Source: SHLQ01 sp964494395
GTDB taxonomy: Bacteria > Actinomycetota > Acidimicrobiia > Acidimicrobiales > SHLQ01
Length of the DNA: 52,471 nucleotides
Direction of reading: 5' to 3'
Assembly (NCBI GenBank): GCA_964494395.1
Contig: CAZBTI010000007.1
Coordinates: forward strand, 1 to 52,471
In this document: one piece after another, positions 8,371-15,325 of the stretch
How the letters are laid out: every line of letters begins with the position of its first letter
How positions within the stretch are numbered: position 1 is the first letter of the stretch
Translations under genes and position numbers: made by a program
Notes under the pieces: generated by a model
What the model saw: only the letters and a program-made list of their open reading frames with translations
What the model was told of the DNA's origin: nothing
Database searches by the model: none

Positions 8371-8605
8371 TTCTCCAATATTTGTTGTCTTATGAATTGC
8401 TTAGCGGATTTTCGAGCCAAGTAAAAATGCCTTGGCGTCGAACCACCCTCTCGGGGGCCGGCGTCGTGGTAAACGGAATCACCCATTGTGGTATTCCCCG
8501 TGCGGGTTCTTCGTTGCCAACCTACAAACACAAATCGGGCCGGAGCGAACAACTTTCGCTGCTCGCCGCCGACCCGATCTACGTAACTACAACCTGTCTG
8601 ACAAA
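8371..8605 (-). other. Structured EIIC-EIIB intercistronic region
   Basis: This 235-bp stretch between two co-oriented PTS genes has no credible ORF but several inverted repeats: GCCAAG/CTTGGC near 8410-8434, GGAAT(c)ACC/GGTATTCC near 8475-8500, and the long hairpin at 8534-8578 listed separately. Such spacing is unusual because the rest of the operon is coupled with one-base overlaps. It may hold a partial terminator, an RNA-processing site or a regulatory leader that sets EIIB and EIIA-HPr levels apart from EIIC. Confidence 0.5.
8534..8578 (-). terminator. 20-bp G-U-containing hairpin with GAAA tetraloop
   Basis: On the minus strand a 21-nt arm (8578-8558) pairs with a 20-nt arm (8553-8534) around GAAA. 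I count 16 Watson-Crick pairs, 4 G-U pairs, one bulged C and a C-G pair closing the loop. The wobble pairs work only in the minus-strand RNA, which is the sense strand of the PTS operon. The next transcribed bases are T-rich (TTGTGTTTGT), so it could be an attenuator or terminator after EIIC, or a stabilising processing structure. Confidence 0.65.
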
Positions 8606-9769
8606 TTATGCGGTTGCAACGCCTGGGATGTCTGGGATTGCGTCGGTCGCACCTGTGGTGATGTCTGCTTCGTTGTCCGTCATGTCCTTCACTGGGAAGA
8701 GCTTCAGGAGACCTGAGCCAACCACGAAGGAAAGCACGGCACCGACAGCCACACCAGCGAGCACACCGAATACCGCGCCGCCCTCCGGTGGGAGGAAGGT
8801 TAGGTAAGCAATGATCGAACCAGGTGATGGAGGACCGGTGAGGCCAGCATCGGTTGCGACGAATACGAGGTCAGCGGAGATGCCGCCAGCCCACATTGCG
8901 CCGATCATGACTGGGTTCATGAGGATGTACGGGAAGTACACCTCGTGGATGCCACCAATGAAGTGGATGATGATCGCGCCGGGAGCGGAAAGCTTGGCGA
9001 GACCCTTTCCAGCAAACCAGTAGGCGCCGAGAAGGCCGAGGCCTGGGCCAGGGTTCGACTCGAGCATGAAGAAGACCGAGCGTCCGGTCTCAGCAACGTC
9101 CTGTGCACCAAGTGGCGTGAGCACACCGTGGTTGATGGCGTTGTTGAGGAACAGCACCTTTCCAACTTCGATCGGGATATCAGCCAATGGAAGGAGGCCA
9201 GCATCAGAGATGCCGGTCACAGCGCTACCGAATGCGGAAGCGATGCCTGCCATGATTGGACCGATGATCCAGTAAGAGATGAACACAAGTCCAAGTCCTG
9301 CAAAGCCCTGAGAGAAGTTATTGAAGAGCATCTCGAAACCAGCTGGGGTGCGGGGCTCGAGGAACTCGTCAATCTTCTTCATAGTGAAGCCGGCAAGTGG
9401 GCCGATGATCATTGCGCCGAGGAACTGAGGTGGATCGCCAGTCGCGCCGCTAGCGAGCTCGAAGTCCGAGCCACCAATTGCACCCATGACCGCTACTGCA
9501 CCAAGCACGCCACCACGGTGACCGTGGATGACCTTGCCGCCGGTGAAGGCGATAAGGATCGGCAGCAAGTTCACGATCATTGGACCTACAAGGTCACCTG
9601 TAACCGTATCCCAGATTTCGCCTTCCTGTCCTCCGCCGAAGCCGAGACGGGGAAGCCATCCTGTTGGGATTACCAAAGCAGTGATGAGACCCCACGCCAT
9701 GAATGCTCCGATGTTCGGAATCACCATGCCTGCGAGGAAGCCACCAAACCGCTGTAACTTTTCTTGCAT
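8606..9769 (-). CDS. PTS EIIC, mannitol-type permease
   Basis: Integral-membrane sugar permease of the MtlA class. From the start used here (387 aa) it begins MQEKLQRFGGFLAGMVIPNIGAFMAWGLITALVI, the characteristic first helices of mannitol EIIC, and carries the conserved loop GGIHEVYFPYILMNP (the GIHE motif that contacts substrate). The frame is open 50 codons further upstream, but ATG 9769 has a strong AAGGAGGG site 6-7 nt before it and matches the family N-terminus. It is first in the operon ptsC-ptsB-ptsA/H. Mannitol is the closest family assignment, but other hexitols cannot be excluded. Confidence 0.94.
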   Translation of the reverse strand: MQEKLQRFGGFLAGMVIPNIGAFMAWGLITALVIPTGWLPRLGFGGGQEGEIWDTVTGDLVGPMIVNLLPILIAFTGGKVIHGHRGGVLGAVAVMGAIGGSDFELASGATGDPPQFLGAMIIGPLAGFTMKKIDEFLEPRTPAGFEMLFNNFSQGFAGLGLVFISYWIIGPIMAGIASAFGSAVTGISDAGLLPLADIPIEVGKVLFLNNAINHGVLTPLGAQDVAETGRSVFFMLESNPGPGLGLLGAYWFAGKGLAKLSAPGAIIIHFIGGIHEVYFPYILMNPVMIGAMWAGGISADLVFVATDAGLTGPPSPGSIIAYLTFLPPEGGAVFGVLAGVAVGAVLSFVVGSGLLKLFPVKDMTDNEADITTGATDAIPDIPGVATA

Positions 9770-9963
9770 ATTTGTCCCTCCTTGAGTTAGAAGGCCCATA
9801 GTAGACCCATTTTCTGTGACGGTCGCCACTTCCATAAGGGCAGTTACTCTCTGTGACAAGTTGCCGCGCTGCAAAGCTTGACTCGGGCATGTAGAGCATC
9901 TAGGCCCTTTATGCGGCATTTATGTCGTTTATCTCCGCTTTATCTACTGAAAATTCAACGAAA
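9770..9963 (-). promoter_or_regulatory. Upstream control region of the ptsCBA operon
   Basis: The 194 bp between the regulator and EIIC must hold the promoter of the uptake operon. Visible elements are four TTTAT boxes at 9908, 9919, 9928 and 9939 (spacing 11, 9, 11 bp), two copies of TCTGTGAC at 9813-9820 and 9850-9857, a TACTAT hexamer on the minus strand near 9799 as a possible -10, and the ribosome binding site AAGGAGG close to 9775. The repeated boxes lie about 140-175 bp upstream of the start codon, a usual place for an activator. Confidence 0.5.
9908..9943. promoter_or_regulatory. Four helically phased TTTAT boxes
   Basis: TTTAT occurs at 9908-9912, 9919-9923, 9928-9932 and 9939-9943, each separated by G/C-rich bases. 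The 11/9/11-bp spacing places all four on one face of the helix. This could be an operator array for the MtlR-like activator encoded next door, or intrinsically bent DNA. Function is inferred. Confidence 0.5.
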
Positions 9964-11469
9964 TTAGAGCATCTCGGAAAGTGCCTGCACATCGGTCGAA
10001 CTGAGCAATGGGCTCACTACGACCACCGGTGCATCGATTTCTGGGAGAGAAATCGTAGATATGACAATGTTGAAATCTGACGTATCTTTCTGTTCATACT
10101 CGCTCGCGGAGAGTACTTGGACGAGCGAAAGCCCTGGAAACTCCGCCTGAAGGCGCGAGACCAACACCCACGCGGTGGCCATACCGCTCGGACAGACGAC
10201 CATTGCTCGGCGGCGGGGACGAAGATTGGCCCGCTCGAGGGCCCCGGACAAGTACATGGTCACAAAGCCCAACTCGTCCTCGCTGATGACGGTCCCAATG
10301 TGGGCCTCGATCGTTGGTTTGGCCTCGTCGACGACCGCTTGAACGTCGGGATAGCGCACTGCGACCTCTTCTGCGAGAGGGTTATGCACAGGCAGGCCGT
10401 AATTCACTCGTACCGCAAGCCGAGAGAAGTGTGCACTCAACCCGTTGCGAAGCGACTCATCACCGAGCAGGCTGAGATGTAGCCGATCGGTGGCGGTTAC
10501 CAAGATCTGATCGACCAACGTCTCGACGTCGCTGTCGACCGAGATGTCCTTGTGCAGCGCATCGAAGCCGAGCAGATATTCGGTGAGACCCGCTATCTCT
10601 TCGTCGCCCAACCTTGGTCGGCCCATCTCGACGAGCGAGTCGGACAGCATCCGCACGGTTTCTGAAGCTGGGTGCTCGATAAGCGAACGATATTGGCCAG
10701 GTTCGAAAGACAGCACATGACCTTGGGCCACACGAGCTTCGGCAACTGCGAGGTAAAGGGTGTAGACCAACTCACTGTTGCCGGCCGACAGACGCTCTCG
10801 CAGCGGGCTCGCAGCCACTGCCTGAGCGCAATCGTAGGTCGACAGCGATTCGAAGCGATCTTGTAGACCAGCGGGGACCCGTACCCGGATCAGGCTCGCC
10901 TCTTCAAATGGTGTGGTGATCAACTCGTCGAGAACGTCAGCGGGCACCGCCTCGAGGAAGAGTTGGACCAAGGCTCGCCGCACCTGCTGTTCGGAACCGA
11001 GCAGCGCAATTCCTTTTCCAGACTTACGGATGAGCGGCAATCGCATTCGCTCGAGCCACGGTTCGCAGCGCCGCAAATCGCGGCGAGCAGAGGTCTTTGA
11101 GACCTCGAGGTCTTCGTTGAGCCGGTCGAGCGCAATAATTCCTGGATGATTCCACAACAACGTGTCGAGGAGTAGGTGCTCACGTTCGTTGGGCGCGTAC
11201 ACCCGGGGCGTCGTTGAACGTTCACCAAGATCGTCGAGAATCGCCTGTCGAGCTTCATTGGACACTTCAACGAACAGGCCTGTGCCGCGTTGGCGCACCA
11301 GGGTTGCGCCGAAGGATTCGAGGTAGTTCTCCGCCGCCGACAGGCGATACCGGACAGCGCGTTCGGTGAGTACCAAGTCAACAGCGAGATCGGAGGTGCT
11401 CCGAGGCTCGTCCTGACTGATGAGCCAGCGAACGATACGCGTGACTCGACTGTCGAGCGGTGCGCTCAC
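9964..11469 (-). CDS. MtlR/BglG-type PTS-controlled transcriptional activator
   Basis: Transcription activator of sugar PTS genes whose activity is set by phosphorylation. From GTG 11469 it has 501 aa: N-terminal winged-helix/Mga-type DNA-binding domains (WLISQDEPRSTSDLAVDLVLTERAVRYRL and LEVSKTSARRDLRRCEPWL), two PRD regions in the middle with conserved histidines (for example LTEYLLGFDALHK and RVNYGLPVHNPLAEEVAVRYP), and a C-terminal EIIB-like domain starting MVVCPSGMATAWVLVSRLQ, whose cysteine is at the usual position. The frame opens further upstream, but that part is out of frame over ptsI; GTG overlaps the ptsI TGA (GTGA). No obvious C-terminal EIIA module follows. It likely controls the adjacent ptsC operon. 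Confidence 0.9.
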   Translation of the reverse strand: MSAPLDSRVTRIVRWLISQDEPRSTSDLAVDLVLTERAVRYRLSAAENYLESFGATLVRQRGTGLFVEVSNEARQAILDDLGERSTTPRVYAPNEREHLLLDTLLWNHPGIIALDRLNEDLEVSKTSARRDLRRCEPWLERMRLPLIRKSGKGIALLGSEQQVRRALVQLFLEAVPADVLDELITTPFEEASLIRVRVPAGLQDRFESLSTYDCAQAVAASPLRERLSAGNSELVYTLYLAVAEARVAQGHVLSFEPGQYRSLIEHPASETVRMLSDSLVEMGRPRLGDEEIAGLTEYLLGFDALHKDISVDSDVETLVDQILVTATDRLHLSLLGDESLRNGLSAHFSRLAVRVNYGLPVHNPLAEEVAVRYPDVQAVVDEAKPTIEAHIGTVISEDELGFVTMYLSGALERANLRPRRRAMVVCPSGMATAWVLVSRLQAEFPGLSLVQVLSASEYEQKDTSDFNIVISTISLPEIDAPVVVVSPLLSSTDVQALSEML

Positions 11470-13175
11470 GGATTGACCACGTGTGGCCCAAGTTGTTGAC
11501 GTACTTGGGCCGCAGACTCGGCCGAGTCGAGTATCCGTTGCACCACTTCGACGATCGAGACGTCCTGAGCAGCAATCGTTGCCTTGATCAAATTCACCGA
11601 ATTCGCCGATACCGACAATTTGGTGATGCCGACCGAAGCAAAGATAATCGCTGCCAGCGGATCTTCGGCGGCGAGGCCACACACGGAGGTTTGAATCCCC
11701 TTGGCATTGCCTGCCGCTGCAACCATCTCGCACAATCTCACGACCGCCGGGTGAAGCGGGTCGTGTAGCAGTGCCAGCGAACCGAGCATTCGGTCGGCGG
11801 CCATCGTGTACTGCGTGAGATCGTTCGTGCCGATCGAGAAGAAGTCGACGTGCTCGGCGAACCGGTGTGCATTTAGTGCAACCGATGGCACTTCGACCAT
11901 GACCCCGAGCTTGATGTCACCCATCTCGACGTTCTCGCTATCGAGCTTGGCCCGCTGATCGATGACGCGTTGTTTGACGCCGAGGAACTCGTCGACCGTG
12001 GCTACCATCGGAACCATCAGGGAGATATCGCCGAATGCCGACGCTCGTAGAGCAGCACGAATCTGGCTGTCGATCAGTTCGGGGAACTCGTCGTAGATGC
12101 GAACGCCGCGCATTCCAAGGAACGGGTTCTCTTCTGCCTCCATGTTGAGATACTCGGCGGGCTTGTCGCCGCCGATGTCGAAGGTGCGGATGACGACCGT
12201 TTCTTCCCAAGACTCTGCAGCGAGCTTGTATGCCTCGAATTGCTGCTCTTCGGTCGGAGGCTTCGCCACATCGAGAAAGAGAAACTCGGTGCGATAGAGC
12301 CCGACGCCATCGGACTGCACTTCGACAGCCTTTGGGATGTCGTCGTCGCCAGCGATGTTCGCAGGCACCTCAATGGGGGTATCGCCGAATGTGGCCTTGA
12401 GGCCCTGGACTTCGTCGAGGCGGAGCTGAAGCGACGCTCGTGCAGCCGCAGTCTCTTCGAAGACCTCTTTCACTTCGTCGGAGGGGTCGGCGGCGAAGGC
12501 ACCAGTACCTCCGTCGAGGCAGGCCGTGGTGGGAGCTGCCTGGAGCAGATCGGAGACGCCGACCACTGCGGGCACGCCCAGCGAGCGAGCAATAATCGCG
12601 ACGTGGCTCGTGGCTCCACCGGTCTCGGTTGCAAAGCCGAGGACGAGGTCAGCGTCGAGACCTGCGGTTTCGGCAGCGGTCAACTCATGTGCGATCAAAA
12701 TACTCGGTTCGGTGATCGTGAGGCCCTCCGAGTCGACCCCGGCGAGATCGCGCTTGATGGCAGCCATGACCTCACCAATGTCTGCGGCGCGAGCGGCAAG
12801 ATATGGATCTGGAAGGGAGGCGAGGAGTGCAGATAGCCCAGCAGCTGCGGTCTCGAATGCTTCGGCTGGCGCGAGCCCGGCGTCGAGTTGCTCAGAGACA
12901 GCGTCGGGAATCATTGGGTCTTCGGCCATGAGGCTCTGTGCTTGAAGCACGTCGGCCGCGTCATCACGCCCGGCCGCACGAGTTTGCTCGGAGAGGTCCT
13001 TTAGCTTGGCGCTAACCCGCGTCGCCGACGCACCAATGGACTCGACGGGGTTTGGAATATCGGTCAACTCGACCGACTCCACGGCGACCGATACGACAGG
13101 GCCGATGGCCACTCCCGGAGACGCACCCACGCCATCCATCAGTTGATCCTTGATGCCCTCGTAGGCGTTATCCAT
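11466..13175 (-). CDS. ptsI: PTS enzyme I (phosphoenolpyruvate-protein phosphotransferase)
   Basis: First enzyme of the PTS: takes phosphate from phosphoenolpyruvate onto a histidine and gives it to HPr. The 569-aa product has the N-terminal HPr-binding domain, the phospho-histidine motif GGATSHVAIIARS (His191), the PEP-binding barrel with RTEFLFLD and MLGSLALLHDPLHPAVVRL, and the active-site cysteine in SVCGLAAEDP. The start at ATG 13175 has GGAGGG 6-9 nt upstream; the additional 42 codons upstream are antisense-like and overlap the previous gene. It overlaps the membrane-protein gene by 8 nt and the regulator by 4 nt. Confidence 0.96.
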   Translation of the reverse strand: MDNAYEGIKDQLMDGVGASPGVAIGPVVSVAVESVELTDIPNPVESIGASATRVSAKLKDLSEQTRAAGRDDAADVLQAQSLMAEDPMIPDAVSEQLDAGLAPAEAFETAAAGLSALLASLPDPYLAARAADIGEVMAAIKRDLAGVDSEGLTITEPSILIAHELTAAETAGLDADLVLGFATETGGATSHVAIIARSLGVPAVVGVSDLLQAAPTTACLDGGTGAFAADPSDEVKEVFEETAAARASLQLRLDEVQGLKATFGDTPIEVPANIAGDDDIPKAVEVQSDGVGLYRTEFLFLDVAKPPTEEQQFEAYKLAAESWEETVVIRTFDIGGDKPAEYLNMEAEENPFLGMRGVRIYDEFPELIDSQIRAALRASAFGDISLMVPMVATVDEFLGVKQRVIDQRAKLDSENVEMGDIKLGVMVEVPSVALNAHRFAEHVDFFSIGTNDLTQYTMAADRMLGSLALLHDPLHPAVVRLCEMVAAAGNAKGIQTSVCGLAAEDPLAAIIFASVGITKLSVSANSVNLIKATIAAQDVSIVEVVQRILDSAESAAQVRQQLGPHVVNP

Positions 13176-14028
13176 GTAGATTTCCCTCCAGTGTTCGATA
13201 AATTGCACCGCCGCTGACGAGCGTGATGCTCGCCGTAGCCGAAATACCCAAGATGCCGAGTACGACCCCGAGGATCGATGGCGTCCCGTCCTCCAGGCCA
13301 ACAGCGAAGCCCAGAACTCCGAAGATATTGAACATAAACATCAGACCCGCAATCGCGAAGAGTCCAAGCCTCTTTCCAACACCTAGTCGCACACTAACTC
13401 CCAACGCCTTCAAGCCGTTGATCTCTCTGCCTCCAGCAATGATGTAGCCGTAGAACGGATAGAGCAGCAGCACGATGATCGATGGCAGCCCCGGGATGAG
13501 CACCGAGTAGCGCAAGCCGAGGGTGATACCAGCCCAAAACCAGAACGTAGCAAAGGCGTGGTTCAACCACTTCTGCCCGTCGATCAGCGGGGCCATGACG
13601 TTGATGTCTTTCTCATCGACGACGTCGAGGGCGTACCGAAACCAAGGGGCTGCAACCACACCGGCCGGGAATGACGCGAAGAGCAATAGGCCAACCCATT
13701 GCAGCTGTTCGAGGATTGCGAGGGTCGACTCGGGGTCGGCGTCGACCCTATCTTGGAGTTCGCTGTTGAACGATCGCCACGGCGTGGATGCGACCGTGAA
13801 GACGATGAACACCGGCAAGGCTGCCAGCGTCAAGATGACGATGTTGTTGAAGTAACCCTTGAACCCCGTCGTGAAGATGTCGGCGATAGAAATGCCGAAC
13901 GACCCGTTTGAGCCGTTCTTGCTGGAAACCGCCTTTTTGTTGGCAGTGGCCTTCTTGGGCACGACCTTCTTATCTTGCGGCCCCTTGCCCTTCTTCCCCG
14001 ACGACTTCTTTTTCGACTTGTCGCTCAT
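13168..14028 (-). CDS. Unknown multi-pass membrane protein inside the PTS operon
   Basis: A 286-aa protein of unknown function. The first about 45 residues are highly charged and lysine-rich (KSKKKSSGKKGKG and PKKATANKKA), then come five or six hydrophobic segments, among them NIVILTLAALPVFIVFTVAS, LLLFASFPAGVVAAPW, SVLIPGLPSIIVLLLYPFYG, LFAIAGLMFMFNIFGVLGFA and ILGVVLGILGISATASITLV. The middle resembles the DUF-type membrane fold often annotated as glycerophosphodiester phosphodiesterase membrane-domain-like, but the match is weak. It is wedged between the PfkB kinase (ATGA overlap) and ptsI (8-nt overlap, the ptsI ribosome site lies inside it), so all three are co-translated. Confidence 0.8.
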   Translation of the reverse strand: MSDKSKKKSSGKKGKGPQDKKVVPKKATANKKAVSSKNGSNGSFGISIADIFTTGFKGYFNNIVILTLAALPVFIVFTVASTPWRSFNSELQDRVDADPESTLAILEQLQWVGLLLFASFPAGVVAAPWFRYALDVVDEKDINVMAPLIDGQKWLNHAFATFWFWAGITLGLRYSVLIPGLPSIIVLLLYPFYGYIIAGGREINGLKALGVSVRLGVGKRLGLFAIAGLMFMFNIFGVLGFAVGLEDGTPSILGVVLGILGISATASITLVSGGAIYRTLEGNLHG

Positions 14029-14969
14029 TCGTGCCCCACGGGCAGGGAGCGGTCGATCTCGTCGGTCAGAGCGACCGCAGCCCGGTCGGCATCGGTCGCA
14101 GGCGCGAACGACGTGGAGTCTGAGTGCACTGCTGCCCTGCCGAACGCGAGAGCTTCGGCGAGCGCTGCCTGGCCAACGCCGCCTCCGGCCAAAAAGCCAG
14201 CGAGGAATCCGTCACCAGCACCGACGGTGTTGTTGACGTCGTCGGTCGGCGCAACACCATGGACGACGCCTTCAGCGTCGACAAGCACGGCCCCAGACGA
14301 CCCGAGACTGACCACCACGCCCCCGACGCCTCCATCTCGTACTTCGGTAGCGGCATCGACGACATCGCCCAGAGTAGGCAGGTCGCGGCCGACGAGTTCA
14401 GCAAGTTCGTCACGATTGGGTTTGATGAGCGCGACGTTGCCATCGACCGCTGCCTTCAATGCCGGACCGCTGGCGTCGATCGCCATACGAACTCCTGCGT
14501 TCTTGCCCACTTCATCGAGTGATCGGTAAAAGTTCGAGCTCAACCCGGGCGGTAGACTTCCGCAACCGACGAGCCAATCTGCCGAGCTAGCAAGATCGGC
14601 AACCGCGGACAGTAACTGCGCTTCTTGGTCCGCTCCGAAGGTGTCGCCAGATTCGTTGATCTTCGTGGTACGCCCAGCCTCGTCGAGGACGGTGATGTTC
14701 GTCCGCACAGCCGTACCGGTGTCGACGGGATGCCAAATAAAACCGTCGACCGACTCGGAATGTTCGGCCATTCGATTCGCATCATCAGGCTTCGCTGGGA
14801 ACAGCGAGGTGCTCGGTGTGCCCGCAAGTGCAAGCGCTCGTGAAACGTTGATGCCCTTACCAGCACCTTCCACAGTGACCGCACTGGCCCTGTTCACCAT
14901 CCCCACCGCAAAAGACCCGGTATGCATCGTCCGATCAAAGCTCGGATTCGGCGTAACGGTAAGGATCAT
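14025..14969 (-). CDS. 1-phosphofructokinase-type PfkB sugar kinase
   Basis: ATP-dependent kinase of the PfkB/ribokinase family that phosphorylates a sugar phosphate. The 314-aa protein starts MILTVTPNPSFDRT, the signature opening of the FruK/LacC branch, has the glycine motif GAGKGINVSRALA (residues 35-47), the loop CGSLPPG, and the catalytic block NTVGAGDGFLAGF with base Asp253. In this branch the usual substrates are fructose 1-phosphate, tagatose 6-phosphate or fructose 6-phosphate. Placement at the head of a PTS operon with EI favours 1-phosphofructokinase. A TATTGT box 6 nt before the ATG and no Shine-Dalgarno point to a leaderless mRNA for the whole operon. Confidence 0.9.
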   Translation of the reverse strand: MILTVTPNPSFDRTMHTGSFAVGMVNRASAVTVEGAGKGINVSRALALAGTPSTSLFPAKPDDANRMAEHSESVDGFIWHPVDTGTAVRTNITVLDEAGRTTKINESGDTFGADQEAQLLSAVADLASSADWLVGCGSLPPGLSSNFYRSLDEVGKNAGVRMAIDASGPALKAAVDGNVALIKPNRDELAELVGRDLPTLGDVVDAATEVRDGGVGGVVVSLGSSGAVLVDAEGVVHGVAPTDDVNNTVGAGDGFLAGFLAGGGVGQAALAEALAFGRAAVHSDSTSFAPATDADRAAVALTDEIDRSLPVGHE

Positions 14970-14981
14970 GCCGAGACAATA
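14970..14981 (-). promoter_or_regulatory. -10 box for leaderless PfkB-EI operon
   Basis: Minus-strand TATTGT, then CTCGGC, then ATG. The palindrome TAGCGCGCTA at 14995-15004 lies about 14 bp upstream of this box, where an operator would cover the -35 region. Both are seen directly; function is inferred. Confidence 0.5.
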
Positions 14982-14994
14982 GAGGCAATCCTAA

Positions 14995-15004
14995 TAGCGC
15001 GCTA
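14995..15004. promoter_or_regulatory. Perfect 10-bp palindrome TAGCGCGCTA
   Basis: It lies 26 bp upstream of the PfkB start codon, near the expected -35 region of a leaderless promoter. It may be a repressor or activator half-site pair; a chance palindrome is also possible. Confidence 0.35.
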
Positions 15005-15032
15005 GCGGTACGAGAGCGTCCCTGCAAAGCAG

Positions 15033-15071
15033 AGGTCAATCCAAGGGTCTGACCCCAGGATTTACCCCAAC
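15033..15071. repeat. 39-bp direct repeat, copy 1 (REP-like)
   Basis: Identical to 15117-15155. The core is the palindrome GGGTCTGACCCC, of the type found in extragenic repeats that often travel with REP-associated Y1 transposases. No transposase is present here. After each copy comes a related but diverged stretch of about 30 bp, so the real unit is about 84 bp in tandem. Confidence 0.75.
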
Positions 15072-15116
15072 GCCGCCTCGGGCGTTAAGCCTGCGTGGCG
15101 TATGAACGCTCCCCGA

Positions 15117-15155
15117 AGGTCAATCCAAGGGTCTGACCCCAGGATTTACCCCAAC
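15117..15155. repeat. 39-bp direct repeat, copy 2 (REP-like)
   Basis: Second, identical copy of 15033-15071, starting exactly where the homology to repeat element A (GCTCCCCGAAGG) breaks off. This suggests the REP-like unit was inserted into, or duplicated with, an older intergenic element. Confidence 0.75.
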
Positions 15156-15249
15156 ACCGTCTCCGACGCCCAGGCTGCGTGCCGGTATTGGCTCGGCCCT
15201 AGCGGGCCTCCCCAAACTGCGCCTTTTCCTCCGCTCCGCTCCAGAAAAC

Positions 15250-15316
15250 GCTCCCCGAAGGGGAGCGTGGGACTGGTTGAGCGAGGCGCCAAAATCGCGG
15301 CGGAGCCGCTGGCGCC
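15250..15316 (-). repeat. Intergenic repeat element, copy B, with 32-nt bulged hairpin
   Basis: On the minus strand it follows the stop codon of the double-Rossmann dehydrogenase by 9 nt. The 32-nt hairpin (15316-15285) has a perfect 7-bp outer stem TGGCGCC/GGCGCCA, a 5-nt bulge, a 5-bp inner stem GCGGC/GCCGC and a 3-nt loop. About 30 nt further is GCTCCCCTTCGGGGAGC, a perfect stem with a C(TTCG)G loop. The pair of hairpins looks like a terminator or 3' stabiliser. Copy A is at 6871-6974. The whole gap 14970-15325 holds no gene. Confidence 0.7.
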
Positions 15317-15325
15317 GAAGATCAA

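Noticed and set aside
9813..9857. Crp operator formed by two TCTGTGAC sequences
   Set aside because: They are direct repeats 37 bp apart, not the inverted TGTGA-N6-TCACA arrangement; kept only as a note in the control region.
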